A DNA stretch of 64,000 nt, taken from positions 1 to 64,000 of the forward strand of contig NZ_MACH01000138.1 of the NCBI RefSeq assembly GCF_001884065.1, given 5' to 3'. Every line of letters begins with the position of its first letter. Within the stretch, counting starts at the first letter, position 1. Below are positions 21,355 to 34,043 of this stretch, in pieces. Position numbers and translations under genes: made by a program. Under the pieces are notes generated by a model. The model ran no database searches. It was not told where the DNA came from and worked only from the letters and a program-made list of their open reading frames with translations. The DNA is from Bacillus proteolyticus (lineage in GTDB: Bacteria > Bacillota > Bacilli > Bacillales > Bacillaceae_G).

Positions 21355-22293
21355 TTACGCATTTCGTGCAATAATTGCTACCCAGTCTTCAATTCGTAAC
21401 ACTTCTTCAATTGTAAATCCAGCTGTTTCTAACGCCTCAGAAATCACTTTTTCTTTCGCGGCAATAATGCCCGATGTAATAAATAATCCGCCTGACTTCA
21501 CAACTCTTGCTGCATCTTCAGGGAATAAAAGAATAATTTCTGCTAATAAATTAGCTACAATTAAATCAACAGGACCTTCGATACCTTCTAAAAGGCTATT
21601 TTGTCCAACATTGACGATGTTATCAGTTTTATTTAAACGTACATTCATTTCTGCACTTTCAACTGCAACTGGATCTAAATCATATGCTTGAACTGAAGAC
21701 GCACCTAATTTTGCCGCTGCAATACTAAGTACACCAGAACCTGTTCCTACATCAATAACAGTATCACCTTGCTGAACTGTTTTTTCTAATACACGAATAC
21801 ACATCGTTGTTGTTGGGTGAGTTCCTGTCCCAAATGCCATACCCGGATCTAATTCAATGATTTTTTCATCCGGAGAAGATGGTGTATATTCTTCCCACGT
21901 CGGTACGATTGTGAATGTATCAGAAATTTGTACTGGATGGTAATATTTTTTCCAAGCAGTAGCCCAATCTTCTTCATCGACTTCGTTAATGGTAATATTT
22001 CCAGTACCGATTTCGATGTCATAAGATGGAAGCACATCAATAGATGATTTTACACCTGCAATTGTTTCCTGTAAAGAATCCGTTTGCGGGAAATACGCTT
22101 TAATTAATACACCCTCTGCCGGGTATTCATCTGGATTCAATGCATAAATTTCACCATATTGTTGCTCGCGCTCTTTCGTCAATTCCGCTGGGTCCTCAAT
22201 CGCAACTCCACTAGCACCAGCTTCATGTAAAATATGAGAGACAGCTTCTACTGCTTCTTCTGTTGTATGAATACTAATTTCTGACCATTTCAC
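21355..22293 (-). CDS. prmA: Ribosomal protein L11 methyltransferase
   Basis: PrmA trimethylates ribosomal protein L11. The 312-aa product has an N-terminal substrate-binding domain (about 1-120) and a Rossmann SAM-binding domain with [18 protein letters not shown] near residue 179 and the NLLAEII segment after it. It follows dnaJ by 28 bases, as in other Bacilli, and may receive heat-shock readthrough. Confidence 0.95.
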   Translation of the reverse strand: MKWSEISIHTTEEAVEAVSHILHEAGASGVAIEDPAELTKEREQQYGEIYALNPDEYPAEGVLIKAYFPQTDSLQETIAGVKSSIDVLPSYDIEIGTGNITINEVDEEDWATAWKKYYHPVQISDTFTIVPTWEEYTPSSPDEKIIELDPGMAFGTGTHPTTTMCIRVLEKTVQQGDTVIDVGTGSGVLSIAAAKLGASSVQAYDLDPVAVESAEMNVRLNKTDNIVNVGQNSLLEGIEGPVDLIVANLLAEIILLFPEDAARVVKSGGLFITSGIIAAKEKVISEALETAGFTIEEVLRIEDWVAIIARNA

Positions 22294-22321
22294 AATTTAC
22301 CAACTCCATTTTTTATTTCCA

Positions 22322-23425
22322 TTATTCCCCTTTGAAAGCACGTTTAAGCTTTCCAAACAAACTATCATCTTGCTCTTCTTGCCCTGCAAATTCACGCAAT
22401 AAATCTTTTTGGTGTGAAGTTAATTTCGTCGGCACAACAACACGAACGACTACGTATTGATCTCCTTGACCATATCCACGTACGTTCGGAGCACCTTTTC
22501 CTTTTAAGCGGAATTCTGTTCCTGTTTGTGTTCCTGCTGGAATTTTTAGCTTCACTTTGCCATGAACAGTAGGAACTTCTACTTCCGCACCAAGTGCCAT
22601 TTGCGCAAATGTTAATGGCATTTCGCAAATAATGTGATCTCCTTCGCGCTCAAAGAATTCATGGTTTCTTACATGAACAACAACATATAAATCTCCTGCC
22701 GGTCCACCATTTACGCCTGCTTCACCTTTTCCAGATACACGAATTTGTTGACCATTATCGATACCCGCTGGAATTTTAACATTAATCTTTTTACGTTTAC
22801 GAACTTTACCAGAACCGTGACATGTCGTACATTTCTCTTTAATCATTTGACCAGTTCCTGAACAATGACCACAAGCTTGACGGTTAACAATACGACCAAA
22901 TGGTGTATTTTGTTCTACACTTACTTGCCCTGATCCTGAACAATGTTTACATGTTTCTTTTGAAGTTCCTGGTTTTGCTCCGCTACCTTTACAAGTATCA
23001 CATGGATCTTCTACTGGAATCTCAACATTTAACTCTTTACCAAAAATAGCTTCTTCAAACTCTAAAGTAACTTGGTATTGTAAGTCAGCACCTTGGCGCG
23101 GAGCATTCGGATCACGACGTCTGCCACCGCCGCCAAAGAATGAACTAAAGATATCTTCAAAGCCGAAGCCACCACCGAAGTCTCCTGCGCCGCCAAACCC
23201 TTGATTTGCACCAGCATGACCAAATTGATCGTACTGCGCACGCTTTTGATCATCGCTTAATACTTCGTATGCTTCTTGTACTTCTTTAAACTTTTCAATT
23301 GCATTTTCTTCTTTACTTACGTCTGGATGGTATTTTTTAGCCAAACGACGATACGCTTTTTTTATTTCATCTTTAGAAGCACCTTTGCTAAGGCCAAGGA
23401 CTTCATAATAATCTCGTTTACTCAT
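22322..23425 (-). CDS. dnaJ: Chaperone DnaJ (Hsp40)
   Basis: DnaJ delivers substrates to DnaK and stimulates its ATPase. The J domain carries HPD at residues 33-35, followed by a Gly/Phe-rich region with [20 protein letters not shown]. Four zinc-binding CxxCxGxG repeats ([32 protein letters not shown]) come next, then the substrate-binding C-terminal domains. I choose the ATG at 23425 ([11 protein letters not shown]); the frame runs 15 codons further upstream without family similarity. Length is 367 aa. Confidence 0.97.
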   Translation of the reverse strand: MSKRDYYEVLGLSKGASKDEIKKAYRRLAKKYHPDVSKEENAIEKFKEVQEAYEVLSDDQKRAQYDQFGHAGANQGFGGAGDFGGGFGFEDIFSSFFGGGGRRRDPNAPRQGADLQYQVTLEFEEAIFGKELNVEIPVEDPCDTCKGSGAKPGTSKETCKHCSGSGQVSVEQNTPFGRIVNRQACGHCSGTGQMIKEKCTTCHGSGKVRKRKKINVKIPAGIDNGQQIRVSGKGEAGVNGGPAGDLYVVVHVRNHEFFEREGDHIICEMPLTFAQMALGAEVEVPTVHGKVKLKIPAGTQTGTEFRLKGKGAPNVRGYGQGDQYVVVRVVVPTKLTSHQKDLLREFAGQEEQDDSLFGKLKRAFKGE

Positions 23426-23560
23426 AAATTTGCAACCCCCGAATCTTTCACATAAACGTAATTTTAACACCGAAAGAAAGTGCTTTGCAACAAAGTTTCC
23501 TCACTTACAGTATGCAAAATAAAAAACTTAAGATCCTCACACATTTCTTCTCATTCATGA

Positions 23561-23600
23561 AAAAAGCCAAAGCCAAGGCACGCTTGACTTTGACTTTTTG
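23561..23600 (-). terminator. Strand-specific terminator between dnaK and dnaJ
   Basis: On the minus strand AAAGTCAAAGTCAAG pairs completely with CTTGGCTTTGGCTTT if G-U pairs are allowed, and TTTTT follows. On the plus strand the same positions become C-A mismatches, so this is built to act on the dnaK transcript only. It would reduce dnaJ relative to dnaK. Confidence 0.8.
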
Positions 23601-23618
23601 TCATCTTACTTATTTATA

Positions 23619-26047
<2,429 letters not shown>

Positions 26048-26161
26048 AATTTTCACCTCCTTAAAAGGTATTAGGTATCATGTATAGCATGATTACCTAA
26101 GCATTATATATTACACACAGCAATGAGAATCTCATCACTTGAGCGAATGTATTACTCTCAT

Positions 26162-27178
26162 TTACTTTTTAAGTCCGTCTGTAAATTGTCTTGTAAATAA
26201 CTGCAACAAACTAATTACACGAGAGTATTGCATTCTCGTCGGACCTAAAATCGCAATTGTTCCTAGTTGCTCTTCTCCAATCGAATATGTTGCAGAAATT
26301 AAACTACAATCTTCCATAGCTATTGAAGAATTTTCCCTACCAATTTTCACTTGAATACCAACTTGTTTATGACGCAAAATATCATAAAACTCAGCTTCGT
26401 TATCAATCATCGTCAGCAAGGACCTTACTTTTTGAATGTCATGGAACTCTGGTTGCGAAAGCATATTTGCTTTTCCTCCAAAGTATATCTTTTCCGATAA
26501 AGGAACTTGAAATGTACCATCTAACATTTTTATTGCACTATCGTAATTATGAACATACCCACGCAAGACCGTAACAATCTCTTTAAAGATCTTATTATGA
26601 AGTTCCGACATAGGTACACCCGATAGCTTTTCATTTAAAATATTAACCATTTTTTCTAAATCTGATAAATCAACAGATTCCGGAACGGTAATCGTTTTAC
26701 TTTGTACATGCCCTGTATCCGTTACAATAATAGCGACTGCTGTTTGACGATCAAGCGGTACAATTTGTACGTTTTTAAGTTTATTTGTGCTTAACTTAGG
26801 CCCAAGAACAATGGCCGTATAGTTCGTAAGCTCTGATAAAATTTGAGCAGATTGCTGTGCAACTTTTTCTGCTTCAAAAATTCTTTCAGCAAACAAATCT
26901 TTAATTTGTACAATCTCAGCGTTCGGTAAGTTTTGCGGGGCTAAAAGATGGTCTACATAAAATCGGTATCCTTTCTCAGAAGGAACACGTCCAGAAGAAC
27001 TGTGCGTTTTTTCAATAAAACCTAATTCTTCTAAGTCCGCCATTTCATTTCGAATAGTAGCTGAACTAAATGTAATTTCCTCTTTTTTAGCCAAAGTTCT
27101 AGACCCAACGGGCTGTGCTGATCCAATAAAGTCATCAATAATTGTTTGTAAAATTAAGAGCTGACGTTCCGTAAGCAT
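26162..27178 (-). CDS. hrcA: Heat-inducible transcription repressor HrcA
   Basis: HrcA binds the CIRCE operator and represses class I heat-shock operons, with GroEL acting as corepressor. The 338-aa product has an N-terminal winged helix (residues 1-75, including SRTLAKKE and [17 protein letters not shown]), followed by a GAF-like domain and dimerisation region. It is the first gene of hrcA-grpE-dnaK-dnaJ and lies 16 bases downstream of a perfect CIRCE, so it is autoregulated. Confidence 0.97.
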   Translation of the reverse strand: MLTERQLLILQTIIDDFIGSAQPVGSRTLAKKEEITFSSATIRNEMADLEELGFIEKTHSSSGRVPSEKGYRFYVDHLLAPQNLPNAEIVQIKDLFAERIFEAEKVAQQSAQILSELTNYTAIVLGPKLSTNKLKNVQIVPLDRQTAVAIIVTDTGHVQSKTITVPESVDLSDLEKMVNILNEKLSGVPMSELHNKIFKEIVTVLRGYVHNYDSAIKMLDGTFQVPLSEKIYFGGKANMLSQPEFHDIQKVRSLLTMIDNEAEFYDILRHKQVGIQVKIGRENSSIAMEDCSLISATYSIGEEQLGTIAILGPTRMQYSRVISLLQLFTRQFTDGLKK

Positions 27179-27194
27179 CTCATCATCACCTCTG

Positions 27195-27221
27195 TTAGCA
27201 CTCTTTGTCTTCGAGTGCTAA
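27195..27221 (-). promoter_or_regulatory. CIRCE operator of the hrcA-grpE-dnaK-dnaJ operon
   Basis: TTAGCACTC (27195-27203), nine bases, then GAGTGCTAA (27213-27221) is an exact match to the CIRCE consensus. A TTGACA hexamer and the small inverted repeat TTGACA/TGTCAA lie about 25-45 bases upstream of it on the minus strand. Confidence 0.97.
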
Positions 27222-27311
27222 ATCTATTAATAACTTACCAAAATTGACATTCAATTGTCAACGGAAACGTCACGAAATAATGAAACTTTTTCACGTTTAT
27301 GGAACATTTAA

Positions 27312-28451
27312 TTAGTCAATCAAAAATGACTGGAACACTTCATTCCCCAATAATTTTCCTTTTCGCGTTAAACGCACATATCCCTCTCTCTCTTCAAGCA
27401 ATCCTTGTTCTTGATTGCTTTGTAACTGCTTCGCGAAAACTTGATCCATCTCCATATTGAATTTCTTTTGGAACTCTACCTTGGAAACACCTTTTGTTTT
27501 TCGAAGTCCTAAAAACAACTCTTCTTCCATTTTTTCTTTCTCAGTCACTTCATGAACATCTAAATAAGGAAAGCCTGTTTCATCAATTTTCGTGAAATAT
27601 TGCTTGAGCGGCCCTACATTTTGAATACGTTCCCCATTTACATAACTATGCGCGCCAGCTCCAAATCCATAATACTCTTCATTATTCCAGTATGTGAGGT
27701 TATGTCTACTTTCATTATCACCTTTTGAGAAGTTGCTAATTTCATACTGGCTATAACCATGTTTCTCCATTTCATCCATTACCATTTCATACATTTTCGC
27801 TTCATGGTCTTCACCCGGAAGTCTCAACTTCCCTTTATTCATTAAGTTATAAAATACAGTCTTCGGTTCCACAATTAATGAATATGCTGAGAAATGTTGT
27901 ACCCCAAGCGTGAAGGCAATATCTAATGTTTCTTTTACATCTTCTATCGTCTGTCCCGGCAAAGCATAGATAATATCTATATTTATATTTTTAAAGCCCA
28001 CTTCCTGCGCTTCTCTAATTGCTAAAAATGCATCTTCCCTCGTATGCTTACGCCCAATCTTCTCAAGCAATTCATCACGAAACGTTTGTACACCAAAACT
28101 AATCCGGTTTACTCCACCTTCTAACAATAAGTTTAACTTCTCTTTCGGTAAGTCGCCTGGATTCGCTTCAAACGTTAATTCACAATTCGGCGCAAACGGA
28201 CGCAAACGGCGGTTAATGATATCGAGTAGTTTTTTTGTCTGTTCCATATTTAATGCTGTCGGCGTTCCTCCACCAACAAAAATCGTTTTCATACTATCAA
28301 ACGGTACTTTTTGAACCGTGTTTATTATTTCTTTCTCTAAATACTCTAAATATTGATCTACCGGTTGGCGTTCAATAAACACTTTATTAAAATCACAATA
28401 GTGACAAATATGCTGACAAAATGGGATATGAATATATGCAGCTTGTACCAA
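27312..28451 (-). CDS. hemW: HemW, radical SAM haem-handling protein
   Basis: The 379-aa product belongs to the HemN/HemW radical SAM family. The iron-sulfur motif CxxxCxxC is at C12, C16 and C19 (FCQHICHYCDF), and the chain starts near IHIPFC. The HemN-type N-terminal extension required for coproporphyrinogen oxidase activity is absent, so a haem chaperone role like HemW is more likely than the oxidase. The start is a TTG after AGGTAGGAG. In Bacillus it normally follows lepA; here an HxlR regulator lies between. Confidence 0.92.
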   Translation of the reverse strand: MVQAAYIHIPFCQHICHYCDFNKVFIERQPVDQYLEYLEKEIINTVQKVPFDSMKTIFVGGGTPTALNMEQTKKLLDIINRRLRPFAPNCELTFEANPGDLPKEKLNLLLEGGVNRISFGVQTFRDELLEKIGRKHTREDAFLAIREAQEVGFKNINIDIIYALPGQTIEDVKETLDIAFTLGVQHFSAYSLIVEPKTVFYNLMNKGKLRLPGEDHEAKMYEMVMDEMEKHGYSQYEISNFSKGDNESRHNLTYWNNEEYYGFGAGAHSYVNGERIQNVGPLKQYFTKIDETGFPYLDVHEVTEKEKMEEELFLGLRKTKGVSKVEFQKKFNMEMDQVFAKQLQSNQEQGLLEEREGYVRLTRKGKLLGNEVFQSFLID

Positions 28452-28470
28452 ATATAACTCCTACCTTTCT

Positions 28471-28498
28471 AAAAAGAAAACCTCCGCACTCCGGAGGA
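28471..28498 (-). terminator. Terminator after the HxlR-type gene
   Basis: CCTCCG and CGGAGG form a GC-rich stem; on the minus strand TTTTCTTTTT follows. It lies between the HxlR gene and hemW. Confidence 0.85.
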
Positions 28499-28502
28499 TT
28501 CT

Positions 28503-28877
28503 CTACTTCTCTAACGTATTACGGATTTGTTCCATTCGTATTTTTCCCCAATCATACATCATTTCAACGATCGGTAAAAGCGACATGCCTAGCTCCGTCA
28601 TATAATACTCAACACGAGGAGGAATTTCCGGATATACTGTTCGATTAACAATCCCGTCCTCTGTTAATTCTTTTAATTGATTCGACAACACTTTATGAGA
28701 AATACTCGGGAACAGTCGTTGCAATTCACTAAAACGATGCGGACCTTCCACACCTAAGTGCCACAATATCACAACTTTCCACTTCCCACTAATAATAGAA
28801 AGCGTCAGTTCCTTTTCACAATTAAAATTCCCTTTTTCTATTTTATCTTGAATATCTTTACGAATATTTTCGGACAT
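28503..28877 (-). CDS. HxlR (DUF24) family transcriptional regulator
   Basis: This is a 124-aa winged-helix protein of the HxlR/DUF24 family, which in Bacillus includes sensors of electrophiles, quinones and formaldehyde. Family landmarks are ISGKWKVVILWHL, GPHRFSELQRLFPSISHKVL in the recognition region and VNRTVYPEIPPRVEYYMTELG. Cysteine C20 sits close to the position of the conserved redox cysteine (NFNCEKELTL). It is boxed by terminators on both sides, so it is a single-gene unit. Its target is not visible; the flanking genes are housekeeping. Confidence 0.9.
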   Translation of the reverse strand: MSENIRKDIQDKIEKGNFNCEKELTLSIISGKWKVVILWHLGVEGPHRFSELQRLFPSISHKVLSNQLKELTEDGIVNRTVYPEIPPRVEYYMTELGMSLLPIVEMMYDWGKIRMEQIRNTLEK

Positions 28878-28906
28878 TAATAGTCTCCTAACTCTAGATC
28901 AATCAC

Positions 28907-28940
28907 TAAAAAGCTCTCTCATCATTGTAAATGAGAGAGG
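28907..28940 (-). terminator. Second hairpin between lepA and the HxlR gene
   Basis: CTCTCTCAT and ATGAGAGAG form a perfect stem with an 8-base loop. TTTTTAG follows on the minus strand. Confidence 0.75.
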
Positions 28941-28971
28941 CTAAGATGTCTAAAAAGTAATTATACAGAAA

Positions 28972-29000
28972 AAAAGAAGCCGCATAAACGACTCCTTTTT
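28972..29000 (-). terminator. Terminator of lepA
   Basis: On the minus strand AAAGGAGTCG pairs with CGGCTTCTTT using G-U pairs, and further T residues follow. The stop codon of lepA is just upstream. Confidence 0.7.
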
Positions 29001-29011
29001 TATTTTAATTA

Positions 29012-30835
29012 TTAGTTGTCATCCATTTTCAGTACAGCCATGAATGCCTCTTGTGGTACTTCTACAGAACCAACAGACTTCATACGTTTTTTACCTTCTT
29101 TTTGCTTATCAAGAAGTTTACGCTTACGAGAAATGTCACCACCGTAACATTTTGCAAGTACGTTTTTACGCATCGCCTTAATTGTAGAACGCGCTACAAC
29201 CTTGTTTCCGATAGTAGCCTGAATTGGCACTTCGAACTGTTGTCTTGGAATCAATTCTTTTAATTTCTCTACGATTACTTTACCACGGTCATACGCTGAA
29301 TCACGGTGCACAATAAATGATAAAGCATCCACTTGTTCATTATTTAAAAGAATATCCATTTTCACAAGTTTAGATGGTTTATAACCAATTAACTCGTAGT
29401 CAAATGATGCATATCCTTTCGTATTTGATTTCAATTGATCGAAGAAATCATATACGATTTCTGATAACGGGATGTCATATGTCAATGTAACACGTGTTTC
29501 ATCTAAATATTGCATATCAATAAACGTTCCACGTTTACCTTGGCAAATTTCCATTACAGCTCCAACATAGTCATTCGGAACCATAATTGCTGCTTTCACA
29601 AACGGCTCTTCTACACGATCGATAGACTGTGGATCTGGCATATTAGATGGATTATCAACAATAACATCTTCACCGTTTGTTAAATAAACTTTATAAATAA
29701 CGCTTGGCGCTGTTGTAATTAAGTCAATCTTAAATTCACGTTCAATACGTTCTTGAATAATTTCCATGTGAAGAAGTCCTAAGAAACCACAACGGAAACC
29801 AAACCCTAGCGCTTGAGATGTTTCAGGCTCAAATTCAAGAGCAGAATCATTCAATTCTAGTTTTTCTAATGCATCACGTAAGTCGTTATAACGAGCAGAA
29901 TCAATCGGATATAAACCACAGAATACCATTGGGTTTAACTTACGATATCCTGCTAACGCCTCTGCAGCTGGACGTTTCGCATGTGTAATCGTATCACCAA
30001 CGCGTGTATCACCAACATTTTTAATAGACGCTGCTAAGAAACCTACATCACCTACTGTTAACTCGTCACGTTGCGTTGTTTTCGGTGTAAACACACCTAC
30101 TTCTGTTACTTCAAATTCTTTTCCAGTTGCCATCATACGTACTTTATCGCCAACTTTTACCGTTCCATTTACAACACGGATATATGCAATTACACCACGA
30201 TACGGATCATATAAAGAGTCAAAAATCATACATTGTAACGGCTCTTCTGAATCACCTGTTGGAGCTGGTACTTTTTCAACTATTTGTTCTAAAATGTCCT
30301 CAATACCAATGCCAGCTTTCGCCGAAGCAAGTACAGCTTCCGATGCATCTAAACCAATTACATCTTCTACCTCTTGACGTACGCGTTCTGGGTCCGCACT
30401 TGGTAAGTCGATTTTATTAATAACTGGTAAAATTTCTAAATTATTATCAAGAGCTAAATATACATTCGCTAATGTTTGTGCCTCAATCCCTTGCGCTGCA
30501 TCCACAACAAGAATTGCACCTTCACAAGCCGCTAAACTACGAGATACTTCGTACGTAAAGTCGACATGTCCTGGTGTATCGATCAAGTGAAGAATATACT
30601 CTTCACCGTCTTTCGCTTTATACGTTAATTGTACTGCATTTAATTTAATTGTAATACCGCGCTCACGCTCTAACTCCATAGAGTCAAGTAATTGCGCCTT
30701 CATTTCGCGCTGTGTTAACGCGTTTGTTTTCTCCAAAATACGGTCTGCCAACGTTGATTTCCCGTGGTCAATGTGAGCAATGATGGAGAAGTTACGAATT
30801 TTGGACTGTCTTTTTGCTCTTTCTTCTTTATTCAT
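29012..30835 (-). CDS. lepA: Elongation factor 4 (LepA)
   Basis: LepA/EF4 is a ribosome-associated translational GTPase that affects initiation and back-translocation. The G domain has [15 protein letters not shown] (P-loop), DTPGHVDF and NKIDLP. EF-G-like domains II, III and V follow, and the LepA-specific C-terminal domain ends with [22 protein letters not shown]. The 607-aa length is typical. Confidence 0.97.
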   Translation of the reverse strand: MNKEERAKRQSKIRNFSIIAHIDHGKSTLADRILEKTNALTQREMKAQLLDSMELERERGITIKLNAVQLTYKAKDGEEYILHLIDTPGHVDFTYEVSRSLAACEGAILVVDAAQGIEAQTLANVYLALDNNLEILPVINKIDLPSADPERVRQEVEDVIGLDASEAVLASAKAGIGIEDILEQIVEKVPAPTGDSEEPLQCMIFDSLYDPYRGVIAYIRVVNGTVKVGDKVRMMATGKEFEVTEVGVFTPKTTQRDELTVGDVGFLAASIKNVGDTRVGDTITHAKRPAAEALAGYRKLNPMVFCGLYPIDSARYNDLRDALEKLELNDSALEFEPETSQALGFGFRCGFLGLLHMEIIQERIEREFKIDLITTAPSVIYKVYLTNGEDVIVDNPSNMPDPQSIDRVEEPFVKAAIMVPNDYVGAVMEICQGKRGTFIDMQYLDETRVTLTYDIPLSEIVYDFFDQLKSNTKGYASFDYELIGYKPSKLVKMDILLNNEQVDALSFIVHRDSAYDRGKVIVEKLKELIPRQQFEVPIQATIGNKVVARSTIKAMRKNVLAKCYGGDISRKRKLLDKQKEGKKRMKSVGSVEVPQEAFMAVLKMDDN

Positions 30836-30993
30836 CTATGTTCTCAACTCCTAATAGTCTCGCCAATATACACTAGCACTGATTATATCAATAGAGCAGC
30901 AAAGATTCAATGAAAACTCGTGCTGCTTACAAGACAAATCATTCTATCTATATCTTATGCGAACAAACCATAAGAGACAAACCTTTTTCAAAT

Positions 30994-31030
30994 AAAAAAA
31001 AGGCTGTCGTACAAAACGATAAGACAACCG
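30994..31030 (-). terminator. Terminator of the gpr-yqxA unit
   Basis: GGTTGTC and GACAGCC pair on the minus strand with one G-U pair, and a run of seven or more T follows. Confidence 0.85.
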
Positions 31031-31045
31031 TGCTTCCCGCTACTC

Positions 31046-31411
31046 TTAGCTAAAAATCTCTTTGACTTTCCCAACAACTATATCCGTTCCAAACTTTATT
31101 ATTTCATAAGCAACACTTGCTATCGCCATACCAATACCTTCTACGACATTGAAACTCCTTAAGTTTTCTAACTGTTTTTGTTTTTCAGCAGCTGAAAATG
31201 CCTCGCTCAAAATTTCCGATTCAGCTCCTGCACCTTCTGTTCCTGTCATATGAGCAATTTGTTCATATGACAGCTGACGATAGCCCTTCATGCTTTTCAA
31301 GCCATGATTAGCGAGCCCTACTCCAGCTATCATCATAAGTAAGCATACGACTGTACCACACATACACAAGAGCGCAAATCGATTCCAACTATTGTCATCT
31401 CTTCCCATCAA
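31046..31411 (-). CDS. YqxA-like protein (DUF3679 family)
   Basis: This is a 121-aa protein with a single membrane segment at about residues 12-34 ([20 protein letters not shown]) and the [12 protein letters not shown] segment typical of YqxA/DUF3679 proteins. The rest is an amphipathic, probably extracytoplasmic tail. It overlaps gpr by 4 bases, so it is likely expressed with gpr in the forespore. In B. subtilis spoIIP lies between gpr and yqxA; here it does not. The function is unknown. Confidence 0.75.
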   Translation of the reverse strand: MMGRDDNSWNRFALLCMCGTVVCLLMMIAGVGLANHGLKSMKGYRQLSYEQIAHMTGTEGAGAESEILSEAFSAAEKQKQLENLRSFNVVEGIGMAIASVAYEIIKFGTDIVVGKVKEIFS

Positions 31412-32511
31412 TGTGTATATGCCCCTGTATTATCCTGATCAATTTGATGATGCAGCGCTGCATTTAAACCACTTGCTATTACATTTGCCATATCCTCTAT
31501 AAAAGCATCTACTTCTTTTGGGGTCACCATTAAATTATGACCAAGAGGAGATAACACTTCATAAATTAATTTCCGCTTCTCTTCATCCTCCAACGTACCG
31601 ACAGCACCTAAAAACATATTTCGGCTCTTTTCATCCGGCATATCTTCTTCTGTTAACTTTTTCTTTTCTCCAAATGAAAATCCCGCTGGTAATAAAGATC
31701 GTGACGGCTTATGTCCCTCTTTCATCTCTCTTCCAAAGTGCTTCAAAATAAAATCGATTGTATCACTCGTAATAGAAACTGCGTCTACTACAGTTGGAAC
31801 ACCAATCGCAATAACAGGAATTCCTAATGTTTCTTTACTTAGTTCCTTACGTTTATTCCCAACACCTGATCCAGGATGAATCCCTGTATCAGAAATTTGT
31901 ATCGTGCTATTTACTCGTTCAATAGAACGGGCAGCTAATGCATCAATTGCAATTACAAAGTCTGGCTTTGTTTTCTCAATGATTCCATAAATCACATCGC
32001 TCGTTTCAATTCCTGTAATTCCCATTACTCCTGGACGGATTGCACTAACAGGTCTAAACCCTTCTTCTACACTTTCAGGCTGTAATTGAAATAAATGTCT
32101 CGTTACCAGTACGTTTTCTACAACTATCGGTCCGAGCGCATCTGGCGTTACATTCCAATTCCCAAGACCAACAATTAAACAACTTGCTTCTTTTGAAACT
32201 CCAACATCCTCTAGGAAATAAGAAAATTCCTTCGCAAAAATACGCTCTACTTTTTGTTGAAGTTCTGTATCTTGTTGACGTATACCTTGCACTTCAAGAG
32301 TTAAATAATTTCCAGGTTTTTTCCCCATCGATTCAGATGCAATTTCATCAATAGTTACTTTTGTAATCGTAACTCCCTCTTCTTCCCTCTCTTTTACAAT
32401 AACTCCTTGTATCCCTTTTTGTTCTTCTTGGCGCTCTTGCAGCATTTGGTGCGCCTCTACAGCAAGGTCAGTTCTAACATTATATTTACTTAAATCTAAT
32501 GGTTCTTTCAT
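31408..32511 (-). CDS. gpr: Spore germination endopeptidase GPR
   Basis: GPR cleaves small acid-soluble spore proteins during germination. It is made as a zymogen in the forespore and processed by removing about 15 N-terminal residues; the [11 protein letters not shown] segment around that site resembles the SASP cleavage motif. Later motifs are [15 protein letters not shown] and [15 protein letters not shown]. The start is the ATG at 32511 ([10 protein letters not shown]), preceded by GGAGGAG; the frame extends 15 codons upstream without support. Length is 367 aa. Confidence 0.95.
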   Translation of the reverse strand: MKEPLDLSKYNVRTDLAVEAHQMLQERQEEQKGIQGVIVKEREEEGVTITKVTIDEIASESMGKKPGNYLTLEVQGIRQQDTELQQKVERIFAKEFSYFLEDVGVSKEASCLIVGLGNWNVTPDALGPIVVENVLVTRHLFQLQPESVEEGFRPVSAIRPGVMGITGIETSDVIYGIIEKTKPDFVIAIDALAARSIERVNSTIQISDTGIHPGSGVGNKRKELSKETLGIPVIAIGVPTVVDAVSITSDTIDFILKHFGREMKEGHKPSRSLLPAGFSFGEKKKLTEEDMPDEKSRNMFLGAVGTLEDEEKRKLIYEVLSPLGHNLMVTPKEVDAFIEDMANVIASGLNAALHHQIDQDNTGAYTH

Positions 32512-32606
32512 CGTATCTCCTCCGTAATTCATAGTAAATATCGTTAGATTTCCCAAAGTTATATAAGGTCATTCTTTCCTTTACGTGAAATTTCATTGAT
32601 ATACTA

Positions 32607-32635
32607 TTGCAATTCTCTTCACCGTTTGATAGAAT
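32607..32635 (+). promoter_or_regulatory. SigA promoter of rpsT
   Basis: TTGCAA (32607-32612) and TAGAAT (32630-32635) are 17 bases apart, about 57 bases upstream of the rpsT start. Confidence 0.7.
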
Positions 32636-32691
32636 ATCACTTGTTCTATGTAAGAATCGAGTCATTCGATTGCACCAGGGAGGTGAAAAGT

Positions 32692-32949
32692 ATGGCAAAC
32701 ATCAAATCTGCTATCAAACGCGCTAAACTTAGCGAAGAGCGTCGTGCACATAACGCTTCTATCAAGTCTGACATGCGTTCTGCTGTTAAAACTGTAGAAG
32801 CTTTAGTTACTAATAACGATCTTGAAAATGCTAAAGAAGCTTTCAAAACTGCTTCTAAAAAACTTGACAAAGCAGCTCGTAAAGGTCTTATCCACCAAAA
32901 CGCTGCAGCTCGTCAAAAATCTCGCTTAGCGAAACAAGTAAACGCGTAA
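32692..32949 (+). CDS. rpsT: 30S ribosomal protein S20
   Basis: This is an 85-aa basic helical protein beginning [12 protein letters not shown] and ending in [16 protein letters not shown], the S20 family pattern. The ATG at 32692 follows GGGAGGTGA, which fixes the start; an open frame runs upstream from 32596 without relevance. It is monocistronic and runs opposite to both neighbours, with its own promoter and terminator. Confidence 0.97.
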   Translation: MANIKSAIKRAKLSEERRAHNASIKSDMRSAVKTVEALVTNNDLENAKEAFKTASKKLDKAARKGLIHQNAAARQKSRLAKQVNA

Positions 32950-32957
32950 GGCGTTTA

Positions 32958-32986
32958 AAAAACGATCCATTCGGATCGTTTTTTTA
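32958..32986 (+). terminator. Terminator of rpsT
   Basis: AACGATCC and GGATCGTT form a stem with an ATTC loop, followed by seven T. Confidence 0.92.
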
Positions 32987-32991
32987 TATAC

Positions 32992-33026
32992 AAAAAAGTT
33001 CATGTAACAAGTACATGAACTTTTTT
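32992..33026. terminator. Terminator of holA (bidirectional)
   Basis: AAAAAAGTTCATGT and ACATGAACTTTTTT form a 14-bp perfect stem, symmetrical with T-runs on both strands. Confidence 0.9.
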
Positions 33027-33032
33027 GTATCA

Positions 33033-34043
33033 TTACAGATGATTTAACCGCATTAAGAAAAACTCGAGCACAAGTTTCTTATCCATTTTTCCAGTCTTCA
33101 TACTGTAATCAGCTTCCGCTAATTCTAAAATAACTCTTTTTAATTCTTCAAAAGAGAAAAATTTCGTTTGATTCATCGCCAACTTTACACGATACGGATG
33201 TACACCAATATGGGAAGCAATTTGATTTTGTCCATAACCGCGCTGTTGTAACTCCTTTACTTGGTTCAGCAAACGGAATTGACTTACTAACAATGCGAGT
33301 AACTTAATTGGTTCTTCCTGTTGTGTGAATAATCCATCCAAAATTTGCATCGCACCTGCGATATCTTTTTTTACTACTTTTTCTGTCAAAGCAAACACAT
33401 TTTGCTCAACGGATTTTGGTACAAGTTCCGCCACAAGTTTCGATGTAATTTCCCCGCCCATACCGACATATAACGTTAGCTTGTCCATTTCCTTCGCTAA
33501 CATTGTGACATTACTTCCCACAAGCTCTAATAACAAACTAACAGCCGTGTTATCAATATATACATGCGCCTCTTCCGCACGAGAAACAACCCACTTCTGG
33601 ACATCTTGCACTTGCATCGCATTCGCTTCTACTACATCCGCTGTTTTCTTTAATAGTTTCGTAATTTTTTTTCGTTCATCTAATTTTTCATAAGGCGCAA
33701 CGAAAACAAGAATAGAAAAAGGAGAAGGTTCTCCGATATATTCTTCTAAAATTTTTATATTTTGTTCTAATTTTTCTTTTTGTGACGTTAAAAATAATGG
33801 TGATTTTATTAATATAACTTTACGATCTCCAAAGAATGGAAGGGTACGTGCATCCTCAACCACGTCTTCTAAATACGCTTCTTCCAAATCATATGTCACA
33901 ACATTAAACTCTCGATCTTCCTCTTCGAGCGCTTCCGTTGTAATCAGTTTTATCGTTTCATTTATAAAATACGCTTCCGTTCCATACAGTAAATACAACG
34001 GAGCAAACTGTTTCTTTTTAATTTTCTTATGTATATCACTCAT
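33033..34043 (-). CDS. holA: DNA polymerase III subunit delta
   Basis: HolA (YqeN) is the wrench of the clamp loader, opening the beta clamp. The 336-aa protein has the N-terminal AAA+ like fold with APLYLLYGTEAYFINE, a lid domain and a helical C-terminal collar domain. Walker residues are not expected in delta and are not seen. It lies between rpsT and comEC as in B. subtilis. Confidence 0.95.
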   Translation of the reverse strand: MSDIHKKIKKKQFAPLYLLYGTEAYFINETIKLITTEALEEEDREFNVVTYDLEEAYLEDVVEDARTLPFFGDRKVILIKSPLFLTSQKEKLEQNIKILEEYIGEPSPFSILVFVAPYEKLDERKKITKLLKKTADVVEANAMQVQDVQKWVVSRAEEAHVYIDNTAVSLLLELVGSNVTMLAKEMDKLTLYVGMGGEITSKLVAELVPKSVEQNVFALTEKVVKKDIAGAMQILDGLFTQQEEPIKLLALLVSQFRLLNQVKELQQRGYGQNQIASHIGVHPYRVKLAMNQTKFFSFEELKRVILELAEADYSMKTGKMDKKLVLEFFLMRLNHL

